Source of the DNA: Pseudocitrobacter faecalis
Lineage (GTDB): Bacteria; Pseudomonadota; Gammaproteobacteria; Enterobacterales; Enterobacteriaceae
Reading direction: 5' to 3'
Length of the DNA: 64,000 nucleotides
Assembly: GCA_003315335.1 (NCBI GenBank)
Contig: QNRL01000004.1
Span: 248,001 to 312,000 of the forward strand
Each line of letters begins with the position of its first letter. Within the stretch, counting starts at the first letter, position 1. A program made the translations under genes and the position numbers. This document shows positions 1-8,529 of the stretch, in pieces. Below the pieces are notes generated by a model. That model did no database searches, had not been told where the DNA came from, and saw nothing but the letters and a program-made list of their open reading frames with translations.

Positions 1-1
1 C

Positions 2-1051
2 GTCAAAGATACGCTGGATATTGCCGGTCACCCGACCCGCGCCGGTTGCCCGGCGCTGGCCGATGCGCCGAAAGCGAAACAGCATGCTCGCATCGTCAAG
101 GTGCTGCTTGACAGCGGTTGCCAGTTGACGGGCAAAACCACCCTCCACGAACTGGCGTTTGGTGTCACCGGGATCAACCCGTGGAGCGGTACGCCGGTAA
201 ATGCCAACTATCCTGCACTGATCCCCGGCGGATCATCGAGCGGCTCCGCGGCCGTGGTCGCCAGTGGCGATGTGGATTTTGCCCTCGGCACAGATACCGG
301 TGGTTCTGTGCGTATGCCCGCAGCCTGTTGCGGTGTGCTGGGGCTCAAACCGGGCTACGGTGTACTCAGCCGTCAGGGCGTGTTGCCTGCCTATAGCTCT
401 CTTGATTGCGTTGGCATTTTTGCCCGCGAGCCGCACATTCTGCGCGACGTGCTGGCGCGCCTCGCGTTACCGGTTGACGCGCCGCTGGATTCTCTACCCT
501 CAATGGGCTTTATCTTTGCGGCTCAGCCGGAGATTGACGCGCTGCTGGTGGATGCGCTGGAAGCGTTGGGCATCGCCGCAAACAGCGTGACGTTACCGCT
601 GCTGGGCGAAGCACATCGTGCCGGGCTGACCATCATCAACCGCGAAAACTGGCTGGCGTTTAACGCGCTGCTGGCGAGCCACGTGGTCTCCCCGGATGTT
701 GCCAGCCGAATTCAGGCCGGAGAATCTATCACCAGTGAACAGCTCGCCCGCGCGGAAAACGTGCGCGCGCAGTTCACCGCTCAGGTGAATGCCCTGCTGG
801 AAGACATACCGTTACTGGCGCTGGCGACCCTACCAGAACTGCCGCCAACGCTGGAAGAGGCGGAAGATCCGCTTAGCGTGGTGAATCTGACGCGGCTGGT
901 GCGCCCCTTCAACCTCAGCGGTCATCCAGCGCTCTCGCTGCCGATGGGCGAACTTCAGGGCCGACCTGTCGCGCTGCAACTGGTGGCAGGCTTTGGTGAG
1001 GAAGGGGTTCTCGTCCAGGCCGCCGAGTGGCTGATGCGCCGCCGCCTCTGA
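2..1051 (+). CDS. iacH: Amidase-signature hydrolase IacH (5' end outside window)
   Basis: The reading frame is open from base 2, so the gene begins before the window; a GTG at 101 is only an internal codon. The visible part carries the amidase-signature features: a VKDT stretch at the very start holding the catalytic Lys, then GGSSSGSA and GTDTGGSVRMP with the cis-Ser and nucleophilic Ser of the Ser-cisSer-Lys triad. The family hydrolyses amide bonds. As the first visible gene of an iacHABICDEFG-ordered operon it is assigned to indole-3-acetate catabolism, where IacH is thought to act on an oxindole-type intermediate; its exact substrate is not settled. A 104-base gap with no other gene separates it from iacA. 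Without the context it would only be called a generic amidase. Confidence 0.85.
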   Translation, partial: VKDTLDIAGHPTRAGCPALADAPKAKQHARIVKVLLDSGCQLTGKTTLHELAFGVTGINPWSGTPVNANYPALIPGGSSSGSAAVVASGDVDFALGTDTGGSVRMPAACCGVLGLKPGYGVLSRQGVLPAYSSLDCVGIFAREPHILRDVLARLALPVDAPLDSLPSMGFIFAAQPEIDALLVDALEALGIAANSVTLPLLGEAHRAGLTIINRENWLAFNALLASHVVSPDVASRIQAGESITSEQLARAENVRAQFTAQVNALLEDIPLLALATLPELPPTLEEAEDPLSVVNLTRLVRPFNLSGHPALSLPMGELQGRPVALQLVAGFGEEGVLVQAAEWLMRRRL

Positions 1052-1155
1052 CGCTCACCGCGTCCTGAAACCGTTGAATCGACCACTCAATGCCTTTCGG
1101 CGTTGCGGCATCGTGCACCTTTTTGCCGCCCGCCCACGTTAATCGGGAGTCAGCT

Positions 1156-2283
1156 ATGTCCGTCGTACATGTCCGTGAAGAGCTTGTTCCGTTATTGACT
1201 GAAGTGACCGCGCGCAGCGCCGATTTCGAGCGCCAGCGCCATGTTTCAGACGACATCATCAGCCGCTTTAAACAGGTGGGCGTCTATCGTGCGCTGGTGC
1301 CGAAAATCTACGGCGGTGATGAGTGTTCTCCGGCACAGTTTTGCGAACTGATTGAGCAAATTGCCACCGCAGATGGCTCGGCAGGCTGGGTTGCGAGCTT
1401 CGGCATGAGCCCGTTTTATCTCGGCGCGCTGCCGCCGGATACCCTGAAAGCACTCTACCGCGATGGCCCTGATGTGGTGTTTGCCGGGGGTATCTACCCG
1501 ACCCACAAAGCGCAACTCGCCGACGGTGGATACCGCGTAAGCGGGCGCTGGTGCTTTGCCAGCGGCAGTATGGGCGCTTCGGTGTTTGGTGTCGGTATTC
1601 AGCCGGAAGGGGAGAACACGCTGCCGCGCATGGCGGTGCTGCCGCGCGAAAGCATTCATATCGACCCGGTGTGGGATACGGTCGGGCTGGCGGGAACCGG
1701 CAGCCATGATTTGCTGGTGGATGACGCCTATGTGCCGCAGGAGTGGACGTTTATTCGCGGCGGGGCGCTGAATCTGGAAGGCCCGCTGTATCGCTATCCG
1801 GTGCTGTCCCTCGCCACGCAGGTGCTGTCCGTTGTGGCGCTGGGGGTGGCCCGCGCGGCGCTGAATGAAATCTATCAGATTGCCCATCGTCAGCAGTCCG
1901 TTACCGGCGCGCCGCGCCTGGCCGACCGACCGCAGGCACAGATGCAAATCGCCCGTTGTGAAGCGGAACTGCGCTCGGCGCGCGCCTGGTTTTACGAGGC
2001 CATTGATGACGTGTGGCAGCGTCTGCTGGTGGGCAATGAGCCGAGCCAGCAGCAGGTCAACGCCCTGCGTCTTTCCTCTACGCACGTCACCCGGGTGGCG
2101 GCAGACGTTGCCCGTCAGGCGCTGGCGCTCAACGGCATGGGCGGCGTCACCATGACCAGCCCGCTCCAGCGTTATGTGCGCGACACGATGGTGATTACCC
2201 AACATGCCTTTATGGGCGACCTCTCGTACCTGAACGCCGGTACGGTCTTTTTCGGCGGCAAACCGCTGCCGGGTTATCTCTGA
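1156..2283 (+). CDS. iacA: Indole-3-acetate monooxygenase IacA (acyl-CoA dehydrogenase-fold flavoprotein)
   Basis: A 375-residue protein with the acyl-CoA dehydrogenase fold in the form used by group D flavin monooxygenases (HsaA and p-hydroxyphenylacetate hydroxylase C2 relatives). It has the GRWCFASG segment near residue 130 and the VWDTVGLAGTGSHDL segment that precedes the mid-domain VP motif, and it ends in the helical C-terminal domain. I chose ATG 1156 because GGGAG lies six bases upstream; an in-frame ATG at 1090 has no such site. IacA performs the first oxidation of indole-3-acetic acid using reduced flavin, which IacG in this operon can supply. iacB follows after 20 bases. Identification rests on fold plus the diagnostic gene order. 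Confidence 0.87.
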   Translation: MSVVHVREELVPLLTEVTARSADFERQRHVSDDIISRFKQVGVYRALVPKIYGGDECSPAQFCELIEQIATADGSAGWVASFGMSPFYLGALPPDTLKALYRDGPDVVFAGGIYPTHKAQLADGGYRVSGRWCFASGSMGASVFGVGIQPEGENTLPRMAVLPRESIHIDPVWDTVGLAGTGSHDLLVDDAYVPQEWTFIRGGALNLEGPLYRYPVLSLATQVLSVVALGVARAALNEIYQIAHRQQSVTGAPRLADRPQAQMQIARCEAELRSARAWFYEAIDDVWQRLLVGNEPSQQQVNALRLSSTHVTRVAADVARQALALNGMGGVTMTSPLQRYVRDTMVITQHAFMGDLSYLNAGTVFFGGKPLPGYL

Positions 2284-2303
2284 ATTTCTGTAAGGAGCAA
2301 CAA

Positions 2304-2654
2304 ATGAGCCAGAACACATTACGCGTGCTGTTTTGTATCGGTGTGAACCAGAACTTTTTCGACGCCACCACGGCGGAGGCCAAACAGGTGTGGGGCGCGT
2401 TCGGCGTGATGATGAAAGGTATGGAAGAGACGCCGGGCATCCGCGTCATCGGCAATATGGATGATGATCAGTTGATGGTCGGCCCCTCGACCACCGCCCC
2501 GTGGACTACCTACGTGCTGGCTGATGCCGACACCCTGGAAAGTGTCGCGGCGGTCTGCAACCTGTTCCGCACCACGCCGGTCGGCGAAAGCAAACTGTGG
2601 AAGTACTGCAAGATTGAAGCGCGCGTGGGCCGCGAGCTGATTATTCAGAATTAA
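2304..2654 (+). CDS. iacB: IacB, small protein of unknown biochemical role in auxin degradation
   Basis: A 116-residue soluble protein preceded by AAGGAG (2292-2297). It has no signal peptide, no membrane segment and no catalytic motif I recognise. Features seen are an N-terminal strand (LRVLFCIGVN), two Cys residues near the start and middle, and a C-terminal KIEARVGRELI segment. Size and position directly behind iacA match IacB, which is conserved in indole-3-acetate clusters but has no assigned reaction; a small alpha-beta barrel accessory or dehydratase-like role is only a guess. It lies 10 bases before iacI, in the same operon. Confidence 0.8.
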   Translation: MSQNTLRVLFCIGVNQNFFDATTAEAKQVWGAFGVMMKGMEETPGIRVIGNMDDDQLMVGPSTTAPWTTYVLADADTLESVAAVCNLFRTTPVGESKLWKYCKIEARVGRELIIQN

Positions 2655-2664
2655 GGAGCAGGCG

Positions 2665-3177
2665 ATGAACTCACAGGATGCGCAGCGTTTGCAGCAGCTT
2701 GAAGATCAGCAGGACGCGCGGGTATGCATCAGCAACTATATGCGCCTGTGCGACCAGCTTGAAACCCCGGCAACGGTGCGGGCGATTGGTGCGCTGTTTA
2801 CCACCGATGCCTGCTGGGAAGGGGTGGGCGAACCGTATGCCACGCGCCTTGGCAGGCATGTCGGGCGCAACGCCATTGAAAACATGATGGCCGGATACGT
2901 AAGAACGCCCGCGCATTTTGCGATGAACGCCCATTTTCTGTGTTCGGAAGCCCTCATCCAGCAGCCAGATGGCCTGCTTTTCGGGCGCTGGCTGATGCTG
3001 CAAACCTCCAGTTTTACCGCCGGAGGATCGCATCTCAATGCGGCGGAACTGAACGTGGAGTTCCGTCGCGAAGCCGGTGTGATGCGAATGCACCATTTCA
3101 CGACGCGCAATCTGTTTAGCCGGCCCGTCGAACACTGGCAGGCCGCAGATGTGCTGCCTGTACCTGACAATAAATAG
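2665..3177 (+). CDS. iacI: IacI, SnoaL/NTF2-like protein of the iac operon
   Basis: A 170-residue protein with the look of a SnoaL_4/NTF2-like cone fold: an N-terminal helix (residues about 5-30), a YMRLCDQL helix, then FTTDACWEGVG and alternating strands ending in MRMHHFTTRNLF. The start at 2665 is preceded by AAGGAGCAGGCG. Related folds occur in the beta subunits of Rieske dioxygenases and in small dehydratases, so it may be an accessory hydratase or isomerase. In known iac clusters IacI is described as a small protein of unclear function. It sits 11 bases ahead of iacC. Confidence 0.78.
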   Translation: MNSQDAQRLQQLEDQQDARVCISNYMRLCDQLETPATVRAIGALFTTDACWEGVGEPYATRLGRHVGRNAIENMMAGYVRTPAHFAMNAHFLCSEALIQQPDGLLFGRWLMLQTSSFTAGGSHLNAAELNVEFRREAGVMRMHHFTTRNLFSRPVEHWQAADVLPVPDNK

Positions 3178-3188
3178 AGAGACGAGCG

Positions 3189-4490
3189 ATGCAGTGTGAT
3201 AACCAGATCCCCGTAAAAAATATCGAAGCCAATGTGCCTGACTGCGCGGAAATCGCCGCGCTGGTGCAGTCTGACCGGGTGCATACCTCACTTTATAATT
3301 CCGAGACCCTGTTCAACCTTGAGCTGGACAGGATCTTCACTAAAACCTGGGTATGGGTGGCGCATACCAGCGAAATCCCGGAAACCGGTAGTTTCAAAAC
3401 CACCGAGGTAGGCACCCAGCCGGTGATCGTCGTGCGCGACCGCAAAGGTAACGTACACACGTTGCTCAACCGTTGCCGCCACCGCGCCGCCACCGTGTGC
3501 GAGCACCGCAGCGGTAAAACCAACAGTTTTGTCTGCCCGTACCACGGCTGGGGCTACGCGCTGGACGGCAGCCTGCGCGGCGTGCCGCACCCGGAAAGCT
3601 ATGCCGATCAACTGGAAAAAGGCGAGCTGGGGCTGGTGTCGCTGCGCACCGAACAGTACGCCGGTATGATCTTCGCCACCTTTAATGAGCACATCGAACC
3701 GCTGGAAGATTTCCTCGGCGCGGCGAAAAAGTGGATGGATCTGTTTATGAAGCAGGGCGCGGGTTATCCGATTAAAACTGGCCCGGCGCACCGTTTCCGC
3801 TTCCCCGGCAACTGGAAGATCCAACTGGAGAACACCACCGACGGCTACCACTTCCCGGTCGTTCACCGCTCGTTTTTGAGTTCGGTCGATAAGCAGACCG
3901 AAGAGATGCTCAACTTCGTTGATGGCAGCGGCTACGTGGAAGATCTCGGCAACGGCCATAGTGTGATGGTGATGATCCCGGAACTGGTGGATCTGGAAGC
4001 CAATCTCGACGCGCCAATTCCGGAGCGCTTTATCGCGCTGGCCGATGAACTGCGAAAAGACCACGATGAAGATCAGGTGCGCCGTATTGTGCGCGCCGTT
4101 GGCGGTTCCGGTTTTAACCTCAACATTTTCCCGAATATTGCCTGTTCAATGGCCTTCTTCCGCGTGCTGCAGCCCGTCTCGGTGAACGAAACCGAAATTC
4201 ATCATGCGGTGATCACCATGGACGGCGGCCCGGAAATTGCCAACCAGGCGCGTCTTCGTCTGCATGAACATTTCCAGGGGCCGATGGGCTTCGGCACGCC
4301 GGATGACTCCGAGGCGTGGGAACGTGTACAGCGCGGGGCGACGGCGGGCAACGACCTGTGGATCATGCTCAACCGTGGGCTGGCGGGCGAGTACCGCACT
4401 GATGATGGCCTGCGCAGCGACGTGAGCGCCGAAACGGGGATGCGCGCGGCGTATCAACAGTGGAAAAAACTGATGACGGAGGCGGAATAA
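3189..4490 (+). CDS. iacC: Rieske dioxygenase large subunit IacC
   Basis: A 433-residue ring-hydroxylating oxygenase alpha subunit. The Rieske [2Fe-2S] ligands are visible as CRH (Cys96, His98) and CPYH (Cys116, His119). The mononuclear iron facial triad begins with Asp218, His221 and His226 in TDGYHFPVVH. The family inserts O2 into an aromatic ring; in this pathway IacC with IacD is required for conversion of the oxidised auxin intermediate to catechol. Electrons would come from the reductase IacF three genes downstream. The TAA stop is immediately followed by the ATG of iacD, with no spacer, which fits coupled synthesis of the two subunits. Confidence 0.9.
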   Translation: MQCDNQIPVKNIEANVPDCAEIAALVQSDRVHTSLYNSETLFNLELDRIFTKTWVWVAHTSEIPETGSFKTTEVGTQPVIVVRDRKGNVHTLLNRCRHRAATVCEHRSGKTNSFVCPYHGWGYALDGSLRGVPHPESYADQLEKGELGLVSLRTEQYAGMIFATFNEHIEPLEDFLGAAKKWMDLFMKQGAGYPIKTGPAHRFRFPGNWKIQLENTTDGYHFPVVHRSFLSSVDKQTEEMLNFVDGSGYVEDLGNGHSVMVMIPELVDLEANLDAPIPERFIALADELRKDHDEDQVRRIVRAVGGSGFNLNIFPNIACSMAFFRVLQPVSVNETEIHHAVITMDGGPEIANQARLRLHEHFQGPMGFGTPDDSEAWERVQRGATAGNDLWIMLNRGLAGEYRTDDGLRSDVSAETGMRAAYQQWKKLMTEAE

Positions 4491-4973
4491 ATGGTAACGC
4501 CAGATGCAGTACTGGTTGCCGCTATCGAGACGATTAACCTCGAGGGCGACTTGCTCGATCAGGGCGAGTTCAACGCCTGGCTGGAACTGTGGCAGCGCGA
4601 TGGCCTGTATATCGTGCCAATCGATCCACAGGAAACGGATTTCAAAAACACCCTCAACTACGCCTGCGACGATCACGAAATGCGCGAGCGTCGGGTGAAG
4701 CGCCTTTACAGCGGTGAGTCTATCTCCACCACGCCACGCGCCCGCACGTTGCGCACGCTCTCCCGCTTCCGTCTGCTGGAAAGTGAGGGCGATGACATCG
4801 TGGTGAGCGGTGCGCAGTCGCTCTGGGAGCATCGCAAAGGCTTTAGCCGTCACTACGCGGCTGATATTACCTGGCACCTGCAGCCGCAAGGCAACCGGCT
4901 TCTGATCAAGCAGAAGATTATCCGTCTTATCAACAGTGACGATGTGCTGCACAGCATCGGCTACATCCTGTAA
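4491..4973 (+). CDS. iacD: Rieske dioxygenase small subunit IacD
   Basis: A 160-residue beta subunit of the ring-hydroxylating dioxygenase, an NTF2-like cone fold without metal ligands. The typical beginning is an acidic helix (INLEGDLLDQGEFNAWLELW), then a Y-I-V-P-I-D strand and a mid-protein segment (RRVKRLYSGES) resembling the beta-subunit consensus for hydroxylase components. It begins directly at the iacC stop and ends 10 bases before iacE. It should form the structural part of an alpha3-beta3 oxygenase with IacC. Confidence 0.88.
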   Translation: MVTPDAVLVAAIETINLEGDLLDQGEFNAWLELWQRDGLYIVPIDPQETDFKNTLNYACDDHEMRERRVKRLYSGESISTTPRARTLRTLSRFRLLESEGDDIVVSGAQSLWEHRKGFSRHYAADITWHLQPQGNRLLIKQKIIRLINSDDVLHSIGYIL

Positions 4974-4983
4974 GGGGCTTGTT

Positions 4984-5724
4984 ATGACGCAAACCGCATT
5001 AGTCACCGGCGCGGCCGCCGGGCTGGGCAACGTCATCGCCACGCATTTGTTGTCGCAGGGGTATCAGGTGGTGCTCTCGGACGTGAGTCTGGCGCGCGCG
5101 CAACAGGCGGCGGACAAACTCGATAACGGTGCGGGCCACGTGCTGGCGCTGGAACTGGATATCCGCCAGCCGCAGGCGTTTGAGCAGGCACTTAAGGCGA
5201 TTGAAGCCCGCTTCGGTAGCCTGGAGGTGCTGGTGAACAATGCCGCCCTGACGCTGGCGACACCGGTGATGGAAATTGATGTTGAAGAGTTCGACCAGGT
5301 GATTTCAACCAATCTGCGCGGCACGTTCGTTGGCTGCCAGACGGTGGGTCGCTACTTCGCCAAAAAAGGTTACGGACGGATTATCAACCTCGCATCACTG
5401 GCCGGGCAGAACGGCGGCACGGCGTCCGGTGCGCACTATGCCGCGTCGAAAGGCGGCATTCTGACGCTGACCAAAATCTTCGCCCGCGAGCTAGGGAAAT
5501 CAGGTGTGACGGTCAATGCCATTGCGCCGGGGCCGATGGATCTCCCGTCCGTTCACGCACTGGTGCCGGAAGAGAAAATGGCCGGGCTATTACAGATGAT
5601 CCCCGTGGGCAAGCTCGGCGACGCCGAGTTTGTTGCTCAGGCTGTGGCGCTGCTGGCGTCACCGCAGGCGGCGTTTGTCACCGGGGCAACCTGGGACATC
5701 AACGGCGGTCTGTTCATGCGTTAA
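4984..5724 (+). CDS. iacE: Short-chain dehydrogenase/reductase IacE
   Basis: A 246-residue classical SDR. The nucleotide-binding glycine motif TGAAAGLG is at about residues 8-15, NNAA at about 90, the catalytic Ser in NLASLAG, and YAASK carries the Tyr and Lys of the active site. ATG 4984 is chosen because an AAGGGG site precedes it; the longer frame from 4936 overlaps iacD. In the auxin pathway IacE is reported to act after IacA on hydroxylated indole-acetate. The exact reaction cannot be told from the sequence. Nine bases separate it from iacF. Confidence 0.87.
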   Translation: MTQTALVTGAAAGLGNVIATHLLSQGYQVVLSDVSLARAQQAADKLDNGAGHVLALELDIRQPQAFEQALKAIEARFGSLEVLVNNAALTLATPVMEIDVEEFDQVISTNLRGTFVGCQTVGRYFAKKGYGRIINLASLAGQNGGTASGAHYAASKGGILTLTKIFARELGKSGVTVNAIAPGPMDLPSVHALVPEEKMAGLLQMIPVGKLGDAEFVAQAVALLASPQAAFVTGATWDINGGLFMR

Positions 5725-5733
5725 GGAGTTGCC

Positions 5734-6666
5734 ATGCTGACACTACAGATTTTGAAACGCGAGCTTCAGGGGGAGGTTGTTCTGCTGACGCTTGCCGATG
5801 CCACCGGCGCTGAACTGCCTGCGTTCACCGCCGGGGCGCACATTGACCTGCATTTAACCGACGATCTGGTGCGGCCGTATTCGCTGTGTGGCGATCCGGC
5901 TGATCGTCACTGTTATCAACTGGGTATTCTCAAAGATAGCCAGTCCAAAGGCGGATCGCTGGCGGCGCACGCGCTTCGGGAAGGCGAATCGGTGACGGTC
6001 AGCCTGCCGCGCAATCTGTTTGCCCTGGATGAAGGGGCAGCGCACAGCCTGCTGATTGGCGGCGGAATTGGTATTACGCCGATGCTGGCGATGGCGGCGG
6101 AACTCCACGCCGCCGGACGCGCATTTTCGCTGCATTACTGCACCCGTTCGCGTTCGCAGGCGGCGTTTGTTGCCGAACTGGAAAAGTCGCCGTGGGCCGA
6201 TCGTGTTTGGCTGCACTTCAGCGATGAGCAACGCATTGATTTGCCCGCGGTATTGAGTGATGTGCCTGACAATACGCATGTTTATGTGTGTGGGCCGACG
6301 CGCTTAATGGACGCGGTAAGCGAACAGGCGAATGCCCTCGGGTACGCCGCTGAAAAAATTCATCAGGAGTGTTTCAGCGCGGAAGTGGAAGTTTCTGGTA
6401 AAGCGTTCGAGGTGGTGGCGGCAACCAGCGGGATTACCGTGCAGGTGCTGGAAAACCAGACCATTGTCGAGGCGCTGGCGCAGGCCGGATTAAAGGTGTG
6501 CGTCTCCTGTAAGCAGGGGATTTGCGGCAGTTGCCTGACGGATGTGATTGAGGGCGAGCCAGATCACCGCGACAGCTATCTGACAGACGAGGAGAAAGCC
6601 GATGGCGACCAGATCCTGCTCTGTTGTTCCCGGGCGAAAAGCGCCCGTCTGATTATCGATCTCTGA
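5734..6666 (+). CDS. iacF: Dioxygenase reductase IacF (flavin, NAD and [2Fe-2S] domains)
   Basis: A 310-residue reductase of the phthalate dioxygenase reductase type. Domains in order are a flavin-binding barrel with RPYSLCGD (about residues 47-54), an NAD-binding domain starting at GGGIGITPM (about 109), and a C-terminal plant-type ferredoxin domain with CVSCKQGICGSC and a distal Cys in LLCCS. It should pass electrons from NAD(P)H to the Rieske centre of IacC. Putting the ferredoxin at the C-terminus removes the need for a separate ferredoxin, and none is present in the operon. Confidence 0.9.
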   Translation: MLTLQILKRELQGEVVLLTLADATGAELPAFTAGAHIDLHLTDDLVRPYSLCGDPADRHCYQLGILKDSQSKGGSLAAHALREGESVTVSLPRNLFALDEGAAHSLLIGGGIGITPMLAMAAELHAAGRAFSLHYCTRSRSQAAFVAELEKSPWADRVWLHFSDEQRIDLPAVLSDVPDNTHVYVCGPTRLMDAVSEQANALGYAAEKIHQECFSAEVEVSGKAFEVVAATSGITVQVLENQTIVEALAQAGLKVCVSCKQGICGSCLTDVIEGEPDHRDSYLTDEEKADGDQILLCCSRAKSARLIIDL

Positions 6667-6676
6667 GGATTTCAGC

Positions 6677-7177
6677 ATGAATTTGCAGACCGAGTTTCGT
6701 AATGCGATGGCGCAACTGGGCAGCGCGGTGTCGGTGATTACCACCGATGGCCCGGCGGGGAAATTTGGCTTTACCGCCTCTGCCGTGTGTAGCGTCACGG
6801 ATCAACCGCCGACCCTGCTGGTGTGTATGAATCGCAACTCTTTTGCCAATGCGCACTTCAAGCAAAACGGCGCGCTGTGCGTGAACGTGCTTTCCGGTGC
6901 GCATCAGGCGTTGTCGGGTATTTTTGCCAACGCCAGCCTGCGCTCAGAAGAGCGGTTTGCACATGACCGCTGGCAGGTGATGGCGAGCGGCGCGCCGGTA
7001 CTCAGTTCCGCCGTTGCCAGCTTCGATTGTGCGATAGATAACTGCCATGAAGTGGGCAGCCACACGGTTTTTTATTGCCAGGTGCAGGCGATTCGCATCA
7101 GCGAGCAGCCGCGCGGGCTGGTCTATTTTAACCGTCGTTACCATACGGTAGGCGGCGATATTGAGGTGAAAGCCTAA
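6677..7177 (+). CDS. iacG: Flavin reductase IacG (HpaC-like)
   Basis: A 166-residue flavin:NAD(P)H reductase of the HpaC/HsaB family. Family marks are the N-terminal SAVSVITTDG, the GFTASAVCSVT strand with the flavin-binding TAS, the SFANAHFKQNGALCVNVL segment and the late GSHTVFYCQV strand replacing the usual G-D-H motif. It would make reduced FMN or FAD for the monooxygenase IacA, completing a two-component system. It lies 10 bases after iacF and 20 bases before the permease gene. Confidence 0.88.
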   Translation: MNLQTEFRNAMAQLGSAVSVITTDGPAGKFGFTASAVCSVTDQPPTLLVCMNRNSFANAHFKQNGALCVNVLSGAHQALSGIFANASLRSEERFAHDRWQVMASGAPVLSSAVASFDCAIDNCHEVGSHTVFYCQVQAIRISEQPRGLVYFNRRYHTVGGDIEVKA

Positions 7178-7197
7178 CCCATTGAGGAGCCTGGCTT

Positions 7198-8526
7198 ATG
7201 AGCAATACCGCAGCAGCACCGCACGACCCAAAGCAAATGCGTAAACTGGTGATTGCCTCCGTACTGGGCAACGCGCTGGAATGGTACGACTTCTTTCTCT
7301 ATGGCACGGCGGCGGCGTTAGTGTTCGGCCCGCTCTTTTTCCCGGTTGGCGGCGACCCGCTACAGGGCACATTACTGGCGTTTTCCGGCTTTGCGGTCGG
7401 CTTTCTGGCGCGCCCGCTGGGCGGGATTGTCTTTGGTCATTTAGGCGATCGCTACAGCCGAAAGATGACGTTAATCATGACCCTGACGCTGATGGGCGCG
7501 ACAACCTTCGTCATCGGCCTGCTGCCGACTTACAGCCAGATTGGCATTTGGGCGCCGATTTGTCTGATTACCCTGCGCTTTTTGCAGGGCGTGGCATCGG
7601 GGGGCGAGTGGGGCGGCGGCGTGTTGATGCTGAGTGAAAATGCCCCGGCATCAAGGCGCGGTTTCTTTACCGCCTGGAGCCAGATGGGCGTGGCTGGCGG
7701 GTTCGTACTCTCTGCCTTTGCCTTTTATCTGGTGCAGAAATTACCCGAGTCCGATTTTATGCAATGGGGATGGCGAGTCCCTTTTCTGCTCAGTCTGCTG
7801 ATCTTCCTGGTGGGCGTTTATATCCGAAAAAACATTCGTGAAAGCGAAGCGTTTCGCCAGGCTAAACCCGAAGAGAAACATGAAAAAATTCCACTGATCG
7901 TACTGCTGCGTGAGCATCCAAAAGCGCTGATGCAGGCCATTGCGCTGCGTCTGCCTGAAAATGGCGCGTCCTATATTTTCTTCACCTTTTCAGTGGTCTA
8001 CGCCAAACATATTGGTATCTCAACAGACATCATCATCAGCGCGGTGACGCTGGCGATGGTGGTCGAGTTTTTCTCAATTCTGTTCTGGGGCGCGCTTTCC
8101 GATCGCATCGGTTTGAAACGTGTTTACTACATTGGTGTCATCGGCCTGCTGGTGATGGCCTTCCCGTTCTTCTGGCTACTTTCCAGCGGAGAATTCAGCG
8201 GGATCATGGTGGCGATGTTCCTCGGTCTGCCCGTCTGCCATGGGGCGATGACAGGGACGCAACCCTGCATCATGAGCGATTTGTTTCCGGTGCGTGTGCG
8301 TTACTCCGGCCTGGCACTGGGGCATGAAGTGGGATCTATCTTCTCCGGCGGTCTCGGGCCGATGCTCGCCGTCGCGCTGTTAATCGAATTTGACGCCGCC
8401 TGGCCGGTATCGTTGTTGTTGATTGTCTATGCGCTACTGGCGTGGATTGCGTTGTGGAGCCTGCCTTCGCAGGAGACACCTGTACTAAGTCAACCTACAA
8501 AAACCTTACCCTACAATGAGGTATAA
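7198..8526 (+). CDS. MFS permease, metabolite:H+ symporter family, probable indole-3-acetate/aromatic acid importer
   Basis: A 442-residue twelve-helix major facilitator of the metabolite:H+ symporter group (relatives of ShiA, ProP and YhjE). The first helix holds GNALEWYDFFLYGTAAA, a hallmark of that group, and the loop between helices 2 and 3 has GHLGDRYSRKM. AGGAG precedes ATG 7198. Its location between iacG and catA, only three bases before the latter, makes uptake of auxin or of a related aromatic acid the natural role, but substrate specificity cannot be read from the sequence. I give no symbol because names for iac transporters vary. Confidence 0.85.
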   Translation: MSNTAAAPHDPKQMRKLVIASVLGNALEWYDFFLYGTAAALVFGPLFFPVGGDPLQGTLLAFSGFAVGFLARPLGGIVFGHLGDRYSRKMTLIMTLTLMGATTFVIGLLPTYSQIGIWAPICLITLRFLQGVASGGEWGGGVLMLSENAPASRRGFFTAWSQMGVAGGFVLSAFAFYLVQKLPESDFMQWGWRVPFLLSLLIFLVGVYIRKNIRESEAFRQAKPEEKHEKIPLIVLLREHPKALMQAIALRLPENGASYIFFTFSVVYAKHIGISTDIIISAVTLAMVVEFFSILFWGALSDRIGLKRVYYIGVIGLLVMAFPFFWLLSSGEFSGIMVAMFLGLPVCHGAMTGTQPCIMSDLFPVRVRYSGLALGHEVGSIFSGGLGPMLAVALLIEFDAAWPVSLLLIVYALLAWIALWSLPSQETPVLSQPTKTLPYNEV

Positions 8527-8529
8527 GCA

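Noticed and set aside
101..1051. A complete amidase gene starting at GTG 101
   Set aside because: The frame is open to the window edge and the upstream residues (VKDT, AGHPTRAG) belong to the conserved amidase core, so the gene is cut, not short.
1246..2319. A 357-codon minus-strand frame opposite iacA
   Set aside because: It is the antisense shadow of a clear flavoprotein gene in GC-rich DNA; its translation has no family features.
3189..6666. A phthalate- or carbazole-type dioxygenase operon
   Set aside because: IacF and IacC families would allow it, but the presence of the IacA monooxygenase, IacB, IacI, amidase and catA in this order fits auxin degradation better.
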